DNA of 46,188 nt from the IMG/VR virus record IMGVR_UViG_3300037068_000040, positions 1 to 46,188 of that record; one strand, given 5' to 3'. This DNA is from a virus. Below, in pieces: positions 16,879 through 24,472 of the stretch. A model generated the notes under the pieces. That model had not been told where the DNA came from, did no database searches, and was given only the letters and a program-made list of their open reading frames with translations. Each line of letters opens with the position of its first letter. The stretch's first letter is position 1. Made by a program: the position numbers and the translations under genes.

Positions 16879-17997
16879 ATGATCAACCTCATAGAGACTG
16901 CGACGTTCGATACTCCCATCACAGTGCCCGAGGGCACTGACACGCACGCTATCGCCGCGGAGAACGTCGAAGACATCGCGCAGCGCCTCGCGAACCGCAC
17001 TGCATACTTGAAGGAGCGCGCGGACAATGCAGCGCAGCTCGACCAGGACAACACGTTTACCGCAGCGCCGCAAAGTGTCGACAGCGCGGACAATGGCGTG
17101 GCGCTGTGGGAAACGTCGAGCCATGCGGGCGGCGGGGCCGGACCATGGAAGCTGATCCTAAACTACAAAGCTGACCCTGCGCGATACGTGCGCTTGTACA
17201 CCGGCATCGACGATGTTCGTGGACACTTGGCCATCACGCTGAACGCGCACTGGCATATATCTGACAGCAAGTGGCGCCCCGATAACAGTGCGTATGACAG
17301 CTTTGGGCTTTTCGTTATCAACGAAACGATGGTGATCAGGCGGCAGCCGGCCGGCGTGTTTGACTGGACAACGTGGCCCGCGAACCAGGGCGACATCCTT
17401 GCTGGCAACGCTGTGACAGCCACAACGATCAGTGCAGTAGGGAACGTCAACGCGTTCGGAGATTGCAACGTAGCCGGGAACGTGGTGCTGGCAGGCGAAG
17501 TCGTATATCCGCTCGGCGGCGCAACGCCCGGATTCAAACAACGCGTCACACTGATCCCTCTCGTGAGCGTGATGACAGCGAGCGCTAACAGTCCGCTTGT
17601 AAACGGTGCTGGCAATGTCGAGTCAGCGAACGCGGGCGGTTTTCACTGGTGGCCGATCTTGTTACCGCGCGGTGCGCAGCTACTAAAGATCGAGTGGATC
17701 ATCAACCAGTTCAACGCAGGCGCAGCGAGCGCGTGTGATGGTCAGTATCGGGCAGCCGCAGACTACAGCACGACAACACCGCCACTGCCCGTGTTCGCGT
17801 CCATCGCAGGCGGCGCGACTGGTCCCGCTGCGAGCGGCTTTCGATTGATCACGAATGACTACACGAGCGCGTCGATCATCATCGATCCTAACTTTGAGTA
17901 TCGGGCGCTGTGGCTCCCCGGCACGCCTGGCCCGGGGAAAGACGCTGTCGGTCAGATCCGACTCACGTTCCTCGACCCCGGGCCGCGTAACAACTGA
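16879..17997 (+). CDS. Tail fibre or virion structural protein
   Basis: A 372-residue protein opening the receptor-binding section. Residues 1-60 contain a short helical segment (AENVEDIAQRLANRTAYLKERADNAAQL) typical of fibre attachment ends. The rest is beta-rich and Gly/Asn/Thr-rich with no known catalytic motif. A strong GGAAGG ribosome site is present. Third-position base choice here is less GC-biased than in the head genes, in line with host-range modules that have been exchanged. Confidence 0.72.
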   Translation: MINLIETATFDTPITVPEGTDTHAIAAENVEDIAQRLANRTAYLKERADNAAQLDQDNTFTAAPQSVDSADNGVALWETSSHAGGGAGPWKLILNYKADPARYVRLYTGIDDVRGHLAITLNAHWHISDSKWRPDNSAYDSFGLFVINETMVIRRQPAGVFDWTTWPANQGDILAGNAVTATTISAVGNVNAFGDCNVAGNVVLAGEVVYPLGGATPGFKQRVTLIPLVSVMTASANSPLVNGAGNVESANAGGFHWWPILLPRGAQLLKIEWIINQFNAGAASACDGQYRAAADYSTTTPPLPVFASIAGGATGPAASGFRLITNDYTSASIIIDPNFEYRALWLPGTPGPGKDAVGQIRLTFLDPGPRNN

Positions 17998-18006
17998 GGT
18001 CACACA

Positions 18007-19464
18007 ATGAGCTTTCTCGACAACGTTCTCAGCGGCATCGCACGCGAGCTCAAAACGCTCTCGGGCGTGGTCGACGTCTCGCAATCTCCCGCGCCCGTGC
18101 CGGGGCAAGTGCTGACAGCGATCGATGCAACGCATGCGCACTGGGCCGACCCCACGGGCGGCGGCGGCGGCGGGGGTGGCTACATCATCGCGGACGCGCT
18201 CAATACGGGCAGCGGCGACCCAGCGTTTGCAGTTGACGTAAGCGGCTCGCCGATACCTTCACCGGGGCAAGTGCTGCTTGCAGTTGGTACGGACGCTGCG
18301 ACATGGAGTGATCCGCCATGGCTGTCGCTGGATGAGTTCACCACTGCGAACACTGTGATCGCAGCGATCGATGGCGATGGCGGGCTCGGGCCGGTCGCTG
18401 TGTACATGCCGCCGTCAACCGTACTCATGCGCGCGGAGTTCGGCGATCTGTTTGCGGGTGAGCCCACCGATGTTGCAGCGCTGCTAAGGGGTCAAGCGCT
18501 GAACGACAGTGCCTCCGTGCCGAAGGCACTGTTTGACGCGAACACTGTGCTCACTGCGGATGTCGACAACACACCGCACGCACTCACGATGCCGCCGTCC
18601 ACTGTGCTAACGCGCCTCGCGAGCGGCGCGATCAAGGCGGGTACGGTTGCCGAGCTGCAAGCGCTGCTAGGGATTGCGCCCGCTGCAATCGGAAGCGCGA
18701 CACTTTGGCAACAACCGGCATCACCACACGTTGACGATGTCGAGTTTACGTCGACGTCAACGACGGGTTGGGATTGCCGTGTCTGCGATAACAGCAACGG
18801 CCAGATGGCTATGACGCTTGGCACAGCCGCGCCTAACGCGTATGCGCGACTTTCGCAGGGCGTCGGAAACGTCGTGTTCAACAGTCAGCGTGCAAGCTGG
18901 ATGCACTTGCACAGTTGGCCAACGAACCAAGCTAACAACGCGCTTCCCGCAATCTACTGTAAGCCGCTTACAGCGCCCGCAACAAACATGTTCATATGGG
19001 CAAGGCTCGGCGCGTTCTTTCCATACTCAACAACGGATGGCGCGGAAACCTTTCGCCTCTGTTTCGCGGCCGATGTTGGCCCAGGTCATCCCGATGCTAC
19101 GAAATGGATAGGCGTCGGGTATGGCTCGTTTTCAGCGGTACGCGTCTACAACGGTTGCGTGTGCACAGTCGGTGGAACTTCCGGGGCGTGGACACAATTC
19201 GGTGGCACGACGCCCCAACTAGTTGGGACGCCGCAAGCCTACGAATATGTGGCCGTCCATAAGATCGGAACGGTCTATCACTTTTGGTTGTTCAACGAAG
19301 GTGGCCAGCGCTTGTACTTGGGAGGGACCACGCAAGCCACGTTTGTACCCGCGTGGTTTGGGTTTCAGTGGACGTGCGGCAATAGCGGTACAACACTGCC
19401 AGGCACGCCGGTTCTATGCGCTGACTTCATTCGCCGCATAGACACGGCTGTATTTCCGTTCTGA
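18007..19464 (+). CDS. Tail fibre with PGQVL repeats and a C-terminal lectin-like beta domain
   Basis: A 485-residue protein. Two N-terminal repeats (PVPGQVLTAIDATHAHWADP and PSPGQVLLAVGTDAATWSDP) are separated by an eight-glycine run, and a second repeat pair has the form MPPSTVLMR / MPPSTVLTR. These are typical shaft repeats of fibres. Residues about 240-485 are beta-rich with many aromatics and could be a jelly-roll carbohydrate-binding domain. A helical N-terminus (FLDNVLSGIARELKTL) may attach to the baseplate. The ligand cannot be read from sequence. Confidence 0.75.
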   Translation: MSFLDNVLSGIARELKTLSGVVDVSQSPAPVPGQVLTAIDATHAHWADPTGGGGGGGGYIIADALNTGSGDPAFAVDVSGSPIPSPGQVLLAVGTDAATWSDPPWLSLDEFTTANTVIAAIDGDGGLGPVAVYMPPSTVLMRAEFGDLFAGEPTDVAALLRGQALNDSASVPKALFDANTVLTADVDNTPHALTMPPSTVLTRLASGAIKAGTVAELQALLGIAPAAIGSATLWQQPASPHVDDVEFTSTSTTGWDCRVCDNSNGQMAMTLGTAAPNAYARLSQGVGNVVFNSQRASWMHLHSWPTNQANNALPAIYCKPLTAPATNMFIWARLGAFFPYSTTDGAETFRLCFAADVGPGHPDATKWIGVGYGSFSAVRVYNGCVCTVGGTSGAWTQFGGTTPQLVGTPQAYEYVAVHKIGTVYHFWLFNEGGQRLYLGGTTQATFVPAWFGFQWTCGNSGTTLPGTPVLCADFIRRIDTAVFPF

Positions 19465-19500
19465 CGTCGAGACTCATCAAACAGTTAGGAGCGCGTTACC

Positions 19501-19851
19501 ATGCCATCGACATCCGTAAGCCAATACTTCGCAGGTCAGCACCAAGCGGGAAGCGAAGGCGTGCTGCGCGACGCTGACCTCGTGTGTCCTACGCCTTGCA
19601 TGCTGCAATGCGTTGCGGGATACAACGCTGCAGCGGGCTTGCTGTACGTGCAGCTCTTCGACAAGTCGACTGCGCCTGTCAGTGGTGACATCCCGGAGGT
19701 TTCGATTCCCGTACCGGGCGGTCGAACTCCGTTCTCTCTGTCCATCCCGTATGTGTTCACGCTCGGCTGTTCGATCGGGCTTAGCTCGACCGAGCTCACA
19801 TACACATCGGGCGGAGCTTCGCTCATGTACATCGCGACGGTGCAGTCATGA
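19501..19851 (+). CDS. Small structural protein of the fibre cluster, unknown
   Basis: A 116-residue beta-rich protein between two receptor-binding candidates, with a TTAGGAG ribosome site. Composition is Ser/Thr/Gly/Pro-rich with no charged helices, no signal peptide and no Cys pairs resembling a metal site. It overlaps the following spike gene by four bases, so it is translated with it and may be a fibre cap or an assembly partner. Confidence 0.65.
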   Translation: MPSTSVSQYFAGQHQAGSEGVLRDADLVCPTPCMLQCVAGYNAAAGLLYVQLFDKSTAPVSGDIPEVSIPVPGGRTPFSLSIPYVFTLGCSIGLSSTELTYTSGGASLMYIATVQS

Positions 19852-21353
19852 GCGACGACAAGTTTTACGGTGGCCTGCGCGTAGGCGCAGCGGGAGGTGG
19901 CGGTGGATCCGTGGCTCCGGGCGCTGGGTTCTTGCGTGACTGGTACTTGTCACCGACCGGCAATGACAACGCGAACGGTTCGATCTCTGCGCCATGGCTC
20001 ACGCTCGCTCGCGTGCAAGCGGAGTTCAACAAGTACAGCCGCGGGACCTTGTCGATGGTGCGTCTCTACGCTGCGGCAGGAACGTATACCGCGTGTAGCT
20101 TCGATGGCTCAGCGTTTGCGCTCGGCGGTCGTTTCGTCATTCAAGGGTTGACCACTACGACACTGCTTGCAGGAACGGTCATTGCTGGCTCGACTGTTAG
20201 TGTGATGAACACGTCCGCACTCGGTGGCACCAACAACTATTCGCGCAAGTGGATGCGACGCCGCAATCAAGCTGGCGTGCTACTCGATGAGCGGCAGATC
20301 GGACAGAACACCGCGACAACCATCACCCCAACCGTTTCGTTTCTGTCAGTGCCTGCGACCACGGACACCTTCGAGATCTATGAGCCCGCATTCATAATCG
20401 ACGGCTCTGCGGCGCTGTATAGCTTTTCGAACTTCCCCGGCATGACTGCGTACGGTAGTCGGTTTCTCATTACGCCAGCTGATCCTGCTGGTTTGGGCGG
20501 CGGCGTGTACATGGCCGACGTTAGATGGATCGCTAGCAACACCGCGCTCTACCTGCGCAACACTTTCCTTTACACGAAGGCGCTGCAGCTTACCGGCGCT
20601 GCTGGTTTGGGAAACGTGACAGTGAACCTAGACGCTGTCAGTGGCTGGGGCTGCGGCATCAACGCGCCCGGCAGTGCCGTGACAACGACGCAGTTCTTGT
20701 CGACATTCATGAACGTCGCGAACGATGATATGTGGTTCGGGTGTGGCGTCGCAGCCGAACCACTCAATCAATACACGCTTCGAATCAATGGCGGCGCATG
20801 GTTCGGCTACGCGTGCTGTAACTCGCTCTATTTCAACTTGGCGCCTATCGACACCAGCGCGCCAAACGCGGTTCTGTGTGGCGGTTTTATAGATGCTCCA
20901 ATCGCTTGGAGCACAGCACTCGTGCTCGGCTACGGTTCGAACACCGTTCGCTTCCCGCAGCTTCCGCCTTACAACCCAATGCAGATCTCCGAGGCCGGGA
21001 ACTTTCCCGCGGTATCGGTTGGAGGAGCGCTAAGCGGCTACGGTATAGCTTTCCTTGGTTATGCGAACATTCTAAACACATTCGCAGGAGCCGTTGACTG
21101 TGTGCGTGCGGATGCCGGTGCGACGGTGGCCATCGGCTCAACCTGCATTGGTAACTCAACGTCGGGCTTTGGAATCCAAGCGCGCAATGGAGGCGTAATC
21201 CAGTTGGCTGGCGCGCTGAACATCGGCGGAACCGCCGGCGACAGTCGCGTCGATGGCGCGAACATTCAGACCAAAGCGTTCTACTCGGCAACCGGAATCG
21301 CAAACCCAGCCGCGCCGCTTGCTACTGGCAGTAAGATTATTCGGGTCTCGTGA
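19848..21353 (+). CDS. Tailspike / parallel beta-helix receptor protein
   Basis: A 501-residue protein. A short head-binding end with a GGGGG linker is followed by FLRDWYLSPTGNDNANGSIS, APWLTLARVQ. This 'YLSPTGNDANNG....PW.TL' start is the familiar opening of right-handed parallel beta-helix spikes and DUF1565-type proteins. The rest carries repeating Gly/Asn/Val-rich strands consistent with coils. A depolymerase function is possible, but I cannot identify catalytic acids. The third-position composition is less GC-rich than in the core genes. Confidence 0.8.
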   Translation: MSDDKFYGGLRVGAAGGGGGSVAPGAGFLRDWYLSPTGNDNANGSISAPWLTLARVQAEFNKYSRGTLSMVRLYAAAGTYTACSFDGSAFALGGRFVIQGLTTTTLLAGTVIAGSTVSVMNTSALGGTNNYSRKWMRRRNQAGVLLDERQIGQNTATTITPTVSFLSVPATTDTFEIYEPAFIIDGSAALYSFSNFPGMTAYGSRFLITPADPAGLGGGVYMADVRWIASNTALYLRNTFLYTKALQLTGAAGLGNVTVNLDAVSGWGCGINAPGSAVTTTQFLSTFMNVANDDMWFGCGVAAEPLNQYTLRINGGAWFGYACCNSLYFNLAPIDTSAPNAVLCGGFIDAPIAWSTALVLGYGSNTVRFPQLPPYNPMQISEAGNFPAVSVGGALSGYGIAFLGYANILNTFAGAVDCVRADAGATVAIGSTCIGNSTSGFGIQARNGGVIQLAGALNIGGTAGDSRVDGANIQTKAFYSATGIANPAAPLATGSKIIRVS

Positions 21354-21574
21354 GTTCACTCCGCCATGCACTGCTCGCGCTCACGCTCTGCGCATGCGCG
21401 CCCGAGTTCGCGCTGCAGCGTCCGACCGCGATTCGCTGTGACTGCAGCTGCGGGCGTACGCCTTGCGATGACGTGCTGCTCTGCATCGAGCCCGAGATCG
21501 AAGCGCTATCGCTGTCACCATCATCCGATGCAGGCGCAAGCGATGCGAGCGCCGCAGACGCTGCGCTCCGCTGA
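21350..21574 (+). CDS. Small lipoprotein-like or secreted protein (possible Rz1-type)
   Basis: A 74-residue product from a GTG overlapping the spike stop by four bases (GTGA). The N-terminus (SSLRHALLALTLCACAPEFA) has a short charged region, a hydrophobic stretch and a lipobox-like LTLC or LCAC, then a Cys-containing segment and a Ser/Ala/Asp-rich end. It could be a lipoprotein spanin subunit (Rz1) or a surface-exclusion lipoprotein. There is no Pro-rich stretch typical of Rz1, and no partner spanin is visible. Confidence 0.55.
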   Translation: MSSLRHALLALTLCACAPEFALQRPTAIRCDCSCGRTPCDDVLLCIEPEIEALSLSPSSDAGASDASAADAALR

Positions 21575-21783
21575 ACAGAAAGAAGCCGCGCGGGTCCTCG
21601 ACCAGGGGGGTGGAGAGAACCACACGCGGCTCGGATCAAGAGCTACGCTTGAAGCGTGCGACCGTCAATCCTCTGCGCGGATTATATCCCGTGGGACACT
21701 GACATGCACCAGACCTGCGCTTCGCAGCGCGAGCGCTGCGAGCATCGCGAGTATCGCCATCAAGAGACACGCGACCTCGAGCT
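21575..21783. other. Gene-free stretch between convergent late and leftward operons
   Basis: About 200 bases with no convincing gene. It holds a branched RNA-like structure at 21584-21631, a second short hairpin ACGCT-TGA-AGCGT at 21644-21656, and an ATTATATCCC / GGGACACT pair at 21681-21700 resembling motifs in other control regions of this genome. Convergent transcription from both sides would end here. Confidence 0.6.
21584..21631 (+). terminator. Three-way-junction-like structure at the end of the late operon
   Basis: An outer 7-bp stem (AGCCGCG with CGCGGCT) encloses two small hairpins: GGTC-CTC-GACC and GTGG-AGAGAA-CCAC. The whole begins ten bases after the last late gene. There is no U-tract, so it may stabilise the 3' end of the message, act with Rho, or be a structured RNA. 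The pairing is seen directly; the function is inference. Confidence 0.4.
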
Positions 21784-22140
21784 TCATGGCAGCTCTTCCG
21801 CGCTCTCGGCGATCAGCCTCGCGAACTCGCGCGCCTGCTCTTTACTGAGAGCGATCCACATGAGCGGCGTCCCGAAGTCTACGAACACAATCCCGCGCAG
21901 CTTGACGGGCGCGATGCGAACATCGAGCTCACCCTGGTCCGCGCAGAGCCGGCCGTCCGGATGCAGCACTTGATAGCTCCGCTGCGGGTTGCTGCGATGA
22001 CTCTCGACCCGCGCGCGCATGCACGGCTCGCACTGCTCATACAGCAAGTCGTGCGAGCACACGCCGCAGCCCCAGTGCCCGAACTGGCCTGCGAGTTCGC
22101 AGGTGCGGCGCTCGCCTTCTTCACGCTGGTCCGAGTTCAC
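21784..22140 (-). CDS. Small Cys-rich zinc-binding protein, unknown
   Basis: A 118-residue protein. The GTG at 22140 is chosen because GAGG lies at ribosome-binding distance and the start overlaps the previous gene by 20 bases. Upstream codons in the same frame are Arg/Ser-rich shadow sequence. The core CELAGQFGHWGCGVC then CEPC looks like a zinc ribbon (CxxC plus CxxC). The C-terminal half is a compact domain ending LSKEQAREFARLIAESAEELP. It is the last gene of the leftward run and probably a host-takeover or anti-defence protein, by position only. Confidence 0.65.
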   Translation of the reverse strand: MNSDQREEGERRTCELAGQFGHWGCGVCSHDLLYEQCEPCMRARVESHRSNPQRSYQVLHPDGRLCADQGELDVRIAPVKLRGIVFVDFGTPLMWIALSKEQAREFARLIAESAEELP

Positions 22141-22840
22141 AGTCTTCCTCGCCTTCATGGAACTTGTTGCACGCGCCGCAGTACCGCATCGCGATGTCAT
22201 ACGGGTTGTGGCTCTTGAGATGACAATCGTTACACACGATGAACGGCGGCTCGCTCTCCGCCCGCTCCGGCGGCAGCATCGGCGCATACATCGCGAGCGC
22301 CATCCGGAAGGCGTTGTAAGCGTGTTCGATCTTCTCCACGTGCACCTTGCCTATGATGCCGTGCGCGACGCTCTGCACGTCCATCGTGCTTACGAGCAAG
22401 CATCCGATGCGATGCAGCTCGCGCAAGCGCACCCGCACAGCGTACGTCTCTGCGCTGTCGGGGCCGTGCGGGCGCGGTCTGCCGCTGCGAGCAAGCTCTA
22501 GTGCGCTCAAGTGCTCGCGCATGTAATACAGCTGGTCGTCCGTCGCGTTGCGCCACTTGCCGCAGTCGCACGCATAGAGGTCAGCGGGGGCCATCGCACG
22601 CACGCTCAAGCCCGGCAGGAACGAGTCGCTGCCGTGGGTGACATCGATGCCCACGGGGCCAGGCGAGCCGTCCGCACGCTTGACGCTCTCGACATACGAC
22701 CGAATCCAGTAGTGCCCGTGCGTCCGTACGCGCTCGCGATAGCACGTGTTCGGCGGATGCGAGCGCACAACGGCCTGCACTTCGGGCGGGAACTTCGCGA
22801 TGTCTTTTTCTTCGAGCTCCGGTGTCGTGACCTCGGGCAT
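22121..22840 (-). CDS. Hypothetical protein with C-terminal zinc ribbon
   Basis: A 239-residue protein with a clear AGGAG ribosome site. The middle (ADLYACDCGKWRN..., then LHRIGCLLVSTMDVQSVAHGIIGKVHVEKIEHAYNAFRMALAMYAP) is mixed alpha/beta. The C-terminus has CNDCHLK...YCGACNKFHEGEEDC, two CxxC pairs 16 residues apart, a typical zinc-ribbon spacing. No catalytic motif is recognised. It is co-transcribed with the small leftward genes on either side. Confidence 0.72.
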   Translation of the reverse strand: MPEVTTPELEEKDIAKFPPEVQAVVRSHPPNTCYRERVRTHGHYWIRSYVESVKRADGSPGPVGIDVTHGSDSFLPGLSVRAMAPADLYACDCGKWRNATDDQLYYMREHLSALELARSGRPRPHGPDSAETYAVRVRLRELHRIGCLLVSTMDVQSVAHGIIGKVHVEKIEHAYNAFRMALAMYAPMLPPERAESEPPFIVCNDCHLKSHNPYDIAMRYCGACNKFHEGEEDCELGPA

Positions 22841-22851
22841 GGGCAGTTCTC

Positions 22852-23151
22852 CTATGATGCTTCGTTGGGTGGCGTTTCGTAGTGCTGCAGTTTTTCGCGC
22901 AGCTTGATCACCTCGTCCAAAAGTTTCAGCGCAGCGAGCGGCAGGTCCGGGTGCACATAGTTTTCATCGCCGTTCGCCATGCGTGTGAGCGTCGCGAAGA
23001 GCACGGCTTCGGCGTCGATCTTCTTCATGCGCGGCACGACAGCGCGCAGATAGTTCTCCGCGCGCCGTTCCTGGTCGCGCAAGATCTCCGCGAGTGTCGA
23101 GCGCAGCGGCTCGGGCAGATTCACGATCCATTTGTATTCGTAGTCCGGCAT
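22852..23151 (-). CDS. Hypothetical helical protein
   Basis: A 99-residue, mostly helical protein. It starts at ATG 23151, which shares one base with the preceding stop (TGATG), so it should be translated by re-initiation. An open frame continues upstream to 23451, but that part is the shadow of neighbouring genes. Sequence: charged helices around LPEPLRSTLAEILRDQERRAENYLRAVVPRMKK and a C-terminal coiled-coil-like LKLLDEVIKLREKL. No metal or catalytic motif is seen. Function unknown. Confidence 0.68.
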   Translation of the reverse strand: MPDYEYKWIVNLPEPLRSTLAEILRDQERRAENYLRAVVPRMKKIDAEAVLFATLTRMANGDENYVHPDLPLAALKLLDEVIKLREKLQHYETPPNEAS

Positions 23152-23363
23152 CAGTTCGGACCTTCGTACTTGCAGCGGGTGATCTCCGCTTGGCACTGCA
23201 GGTGATAGCCGCAGCCTTCCGACATGCTGACCATCACGAGTTCGGACGGGCCGAAGTGCTGCCCGCAGAACCCGCAGCGCGGAGAGATGTACAGCCCGCA
23301 CACGTGAATGGGCACGTCTTGCGGGATGCCGAGCGCGTGTTCGAGTAGCTGTCGCAGTTTCAT
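23151..23363 (-). CDS. Small zinc-finger-like protein
   Basis: A 70-residue protein with a strong GGAGG ribosome site and a four-base overlap (ATGA) with the gene before it. Cysteines and histidines are arranged as HVCGLYISPRCGFCGQHF and CGYHLQC, which fits a treble-clef or zinc-ribbon fold. It probably binds zinc and a nucleic acid or a protein partner. It belongs to a run of small Cys-rich genes in this leftward operon. Confidence 0.7.
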   Translation of the reverse strand: MKLRQLLEHALGIPQDVPIHVCGLYISPRCGFCGQHFGPSELVMVSMSEGCGYHLQCQAEITRCKYEGPN

Positions 23364-23656
23364 AGCTCGCCTCCGGATGGGCCGTGTGTCGCTTCGTAGT
23401 GTGCCACTTGCGCCATGATGACGGTCGCGCGGCCGTCCACGCTGCTATCAAGCGCTTTCAAGAACACGCTGCCCGCAGCGTTGCACGCAACCGTTTCGAC
23501 GTATTGGGTCAGCGAGCCGATGATCTGCACGCCTGCTTGGTCGAGCCACTGCATCTTGGGAACTTGTCCGCCACGATGCTCCGCGAACCACTGACGCGCT
23601 GCAGAGATCATCGTGTCGAGATCGCGCCCGCGCCCGTAGCCTCTATACGTTGTCAT
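23360..23656 (-). CDS. Hypothetical protein
   Basis: A 98-residue protein starting at ATG 23656. The start lies inside the end of the upstream gene (14-base overlap). The longer frame to 23800 is Arg/Ser-rich shadow. The sequence starts MTTYRGYGRGRDLDTMISAARQWFAEHRGGQVPKMQWLDQAGVQ in two helical blocks, then a helical domain ending IMAQVAHYEATHG. No known family is recognised. Confidence 0.65.
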   Translation of the reverse strand: MTTYRGYGRGRDLDTMISAARQWFAEHRGGQVPKMQWLDQAGVQIIGSLTQYVETVACNAAGSVFLKALDSSVDGRATVIMAQVAHYEATHGPSGGEL

Positions 23657-23951
23657 CGTCGCGGCTCGTTTCCCGGTCGAGCGCAGCGAGCCACTCGCGC
23701 ACACGCACTGTGCCGAGGCGCCACACGAGTTGGCTGAACTCCGCGCGCGCCGGATGCTCGGCCTGCGACGGCTGCGCCGCACGTCTGACAGTGCGAACAA
23801 TGAGCGTGCGCGGCGGTTGCTGCGCGCGCACCTTGCCGATGTACGACCTCGAGAGCGAGATTCCTTGCTTCGTAGCCTCCGTGATGATCTCCGCTGGCGA
23901 CTTGTCGCTGTGTCTCATTACGAATGCTGCCTTCTTCGCTCTCCTGGCCAT
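23643..23951 (-). CDS. Putative HTH DNA-binding regulator
   Basis: A 102-residue protein with an AAGGAAGAG ribosome site. A basic N-terminus (MARRAKKAAFVMRHSD) leads into KSPAEIITEATKQGISLSRSYIGKVRA at residues about 17-43. This is a helix-turn-helix-like module of the 'SAKEVVAKAKAAGIKLSPAYVYKVR' type that is widespread in proteobacterial and myxobacterial proteins. It may regulate this operon or bind host DNA. The middle is Ala/Pro/Arg-rich linker and the end is a short helical region. Confidence 0.68.
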   Translation of the reverse strand: MARRAKKAAFVMRHSDKSPAEIITEATKQGISLSRSYIGKVRAQQPPRTLIVRTVRRAAQPSQAEHPARAEFSQLVWRLGTVRVREWLAALDRETSRDDDNV

Positions 23952-24394
23952 GTGTTCTCTTCCTTGTTGGCGGTTGTGTCTTCTGGGATGTCGCCGCGCT
24001 TGATGAGCACAGCGCGCGCAAAGCTTGCTACGTCGCGATGGCCGATGCGCGCTTCGCGCTCATAGCTCCATCGCCATTCGAGTCGCCAGCCATCGATTAT
24101 TGCAACGCTGTTTCCATCGAAGACGAGCGTCTCGAAGACGAGCGGCGGGCCGCTGTTCATCCCGTAGCGTCGATCGATGCCGAGCCAGATCGTGGACACG
24201 GACCACGGGCCGACCGTGGACTGCGCGATCAAGCGCGCGTCGGCGTCTTCGAAGAGATCCCGCCACGTGTCCATGCCTATCAGGCGCATCTTCCGATCGT
24301 AGGCGAGCAGCGCTGGCCCGCGTGGCGCCCAGCGCTCCTTCCGTATGCGATTGAGGTAGATCGTGTCTAGCCGCCCCTTGCGTCGTGTACCCAT
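23918..24394 (-). CDS. Conserved phage protein of unknown function
   Basis: A 158-residue protein from ATG 24394. An in-frame TTG at 24415 adds seven residues and is less likely. The core pattern is AYDRKMRLIGMDTWRDLFEDADARLIAQSTVGPWSVSTIWLGIDRR...GPPLVFETLVFDG, followed by W.YEREARIGHRDV. From memory this resembles a family seen in many phages and mobile elements of GC-rich bacteria, with conserved VST.WLGID and FET.VF motifs but no known role. There is no obvious ribosome site, so initiation may rely on a short leader. It overlaps the next gene by 34 bases. Confidence 0.7.
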   Translation of the reverse strand: MGTRRKGRLDTIYLNRIRKERWAPRGPALLAYDRKMRLIGMDTWRDLFEDADARLIAQSTVGPWSVSTIWLGIDRRYGMNSGPPLVFETLVFDGNSVAIIDGWRLEWRWSYEREARIGHRDVASFARAVLIKRGDIPEDTTANKEENTWPGERRRQHS

Positions 24395-24458
24395 GAAGTG
24401 CGCACAAGACCCCAAAAGTATCTTTCACGCAAGCGTCCCGTGCAGGTTATACCCGAGC

Positions 24459-24472
24459 GTGAGCTAGCTCAC
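24459..24472. promoter_or_regulatory. 14-bp perfect palindrome at the operon boundary
   Basis: GTGAGCTAGCTCAC is a perfect palindrome spanning the stop codon of the ParB-methyltransferase gene, 65 bases before the next leftward start. A TATAAC-like element (minus strand, 24443-24451) and a GATACT element (minus strand, about 24416-24421) follow, so an internal promoter with an operator is possible. Neither has a clear -35 partner. Confidence 0.4.
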
